Shown: positions 4,611 to 5,060 of the stretch, piece by piece
How positions within the stretch are numbered: position 1 is the first letter of the stretch
How the letters are laid out: each line of letters begins with the position of its first letter
Assembly (NCBI GenBank): GCA_902795905.1
Contig: CADBMY010000159.1
Span: 1-5,060, forward strand
Direction: 5' to 3'
Length of the DNA stretch: 5,060 nt
DNA from: an uncultured Erysipelotrichaceae bacterium
Lineage (GTDB): Bacteria > Bacillota_I > Bacilli_A > Erysipelotrichales > Erysipelotrichaceae
Notes under the pieces: model-generated
The model's input: the letters and a program-made list of their open reading frames with translations, nothing else
What the model was told of the DNA's origin: nothing
Databases searched by the model: none
Position numbers and translations under genes: made by a program

Positions 4611-5060
4611 ATGAGCGAAGAAATTGTAAAAACGAAAAAGAAACGGAAAACCTCTTCCAAAAACAGCGAAGAGGTTTCTTCGCACGCAAAAACAACCACC
4701 GCAAGACTCCGCAAGACAGCTTCCGATCCGGCTGAGCAGACACCGAAGAGGCCTGCCCGCAGGAAATCGGCAAAAGCTGAAAACGGAGAGAAAACTGCGG
4801 AACCGAAGAAGAAAGTATCCCGTAAAAAGAAAACAGTAAAAGAGCCGGAAACAGAACAGGTAACAGAACCTGTACAGGCTGTCGAAGTACCGAAGTATAC
4901 GGTGGAATACAGAAGCCTGGAGATCGCCGACACCTATGCGCAGGCAGCGATGGACCAGAAAGCAGTCCTGCCGGAGAAGCATCCGGCAGAAACGGTGCCG
5001 GCACCAGAGACAGCAGTCATCGCAGCCGCGGCAGAAACAGTCACAGCCAAAGCAGCGGAA
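4611..5060 (+). CDS. unidentified Lys/Ala/Glu/Pro-rich protein, N-terminal part
   Basis: The frame is open from ATG 4611 to the last base, giving 150 residues with no stop, so the gene continues beyond the window. Residues 1-80 are strongly basic and low in complexity, with clusters KTKKKRK (7-13), KRPARRK (46-52) and PKKKVSRKKK (65-74), like histone H1-type or disordered nucleic-acid-binding tails. Residues 93-121 (from VPKYTVEYRSLEIADTY) are less repetitive and may be a short structured segment. After that comes an Ala/Glu/Pro/Thr-rich stretch. No signal peptide, membrane span or known motif is seen. No Shine-Dalgarno site precedes the ATG, and only 20 bases separate it from the efp terminator, so the start is uncertain; no later in-frame ATG occurs until residue 114. 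The opposite strand has long open frames here, but they are antisense shadows of this biased composition. I do not recognise the family. Confidence 0.72.
   Translation, partial: MSEEIVKTKKKRKTSSKNSEEVSSHAKTTTARLRKTASDPAEQTPKRPARRKSAKAENGEKTAEPKKKVSRKKKTVKEPETEQVTEPVQAVEVPKYTVEYRSLEIADTYAQAAMDQKAVLPEKHPAETVPAPETAVIAAAAETVTAKAAE

Noticed and set aside
4589..5004. Three long minus-strand open frames over the end of the window
   Set aside because: They are antisense to the plus-strand Lys/Ala/Glu-rich frame, whose codons (AAA, GAA, GCA) read backwards as Phe/Ser/Cys-rich sequence without stops. No ribosome site or family motif.

Overview
The window looks like a chromosomal housekeeping/competence region of a Gram-positive bacterium of the Firmicutes (Bacillota). 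It carries a complete seven-gene comG competence-pseudopilus operon, an EF-P gene with a Firmicutes-like body, and a YqgX-type metallo-beta-lactamase-fold hydrolase. Base composition is balanced rather than AT-rich, which could suit an Erysipelotrichia-type lineage, but that placement is inference and cannot be proved here. No tRNA, rRNA, CRISPR array, insertion sequence or phage gene was seen.

Layout. Bases 1-234 (+) are the C-terminal part of an MBL-fold hydrolase. Bases 209-3827 (-) are the comG operon, read right to left: comGA (assembly ATPase), comGB (membrane platform), comGC (major pseudopilin), then the minor pseudopilins comGD, comGE, comGF and comGG. Most junctions overlap by 8-64 bp, the mark of tight translational coupling. 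The exception is comGB-comGC, where 124 bp hold two extra 57-bp copies of the comGB 3' end. Bases 3828-4003 are a divergent intergenic region with a clear promoter for efp (4004-4561, +). efp is followed by a hairpin terminator (4566-4590). Then comes the start of a lysine/alanine/glutamate/proline-rich protein (4611-5060, +) that runs off the window.

How the parts work together. ComGA powers, and ComGB anchors, assembly of a type IV-like filament made mainly of ComGC with the four minor pseudopilins, used to bring DNA to the cell surface during transformation. The prepilin peptidase (ComC) and the DNA channel genes are not in the window. EF-P is a translation factor that relieves polyproline stalling and is functionally separate.

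The points most worth a second look are: (1) the in-frame 57-bp repetition of the comGB tail, in which nearly all differences in the shared peptide are synonymous; (2) an EF-P whose loop-tip residue, normally a modified Lys or Arg, is Met32; (3) a strong plus-strand terminator for the hydrolase gene buried inside the comGG coding sequence, with the two genes overlapping tail to tail; and (4) departures from the pilin Glu5 rule in ComGE, ComGF and ComGG.
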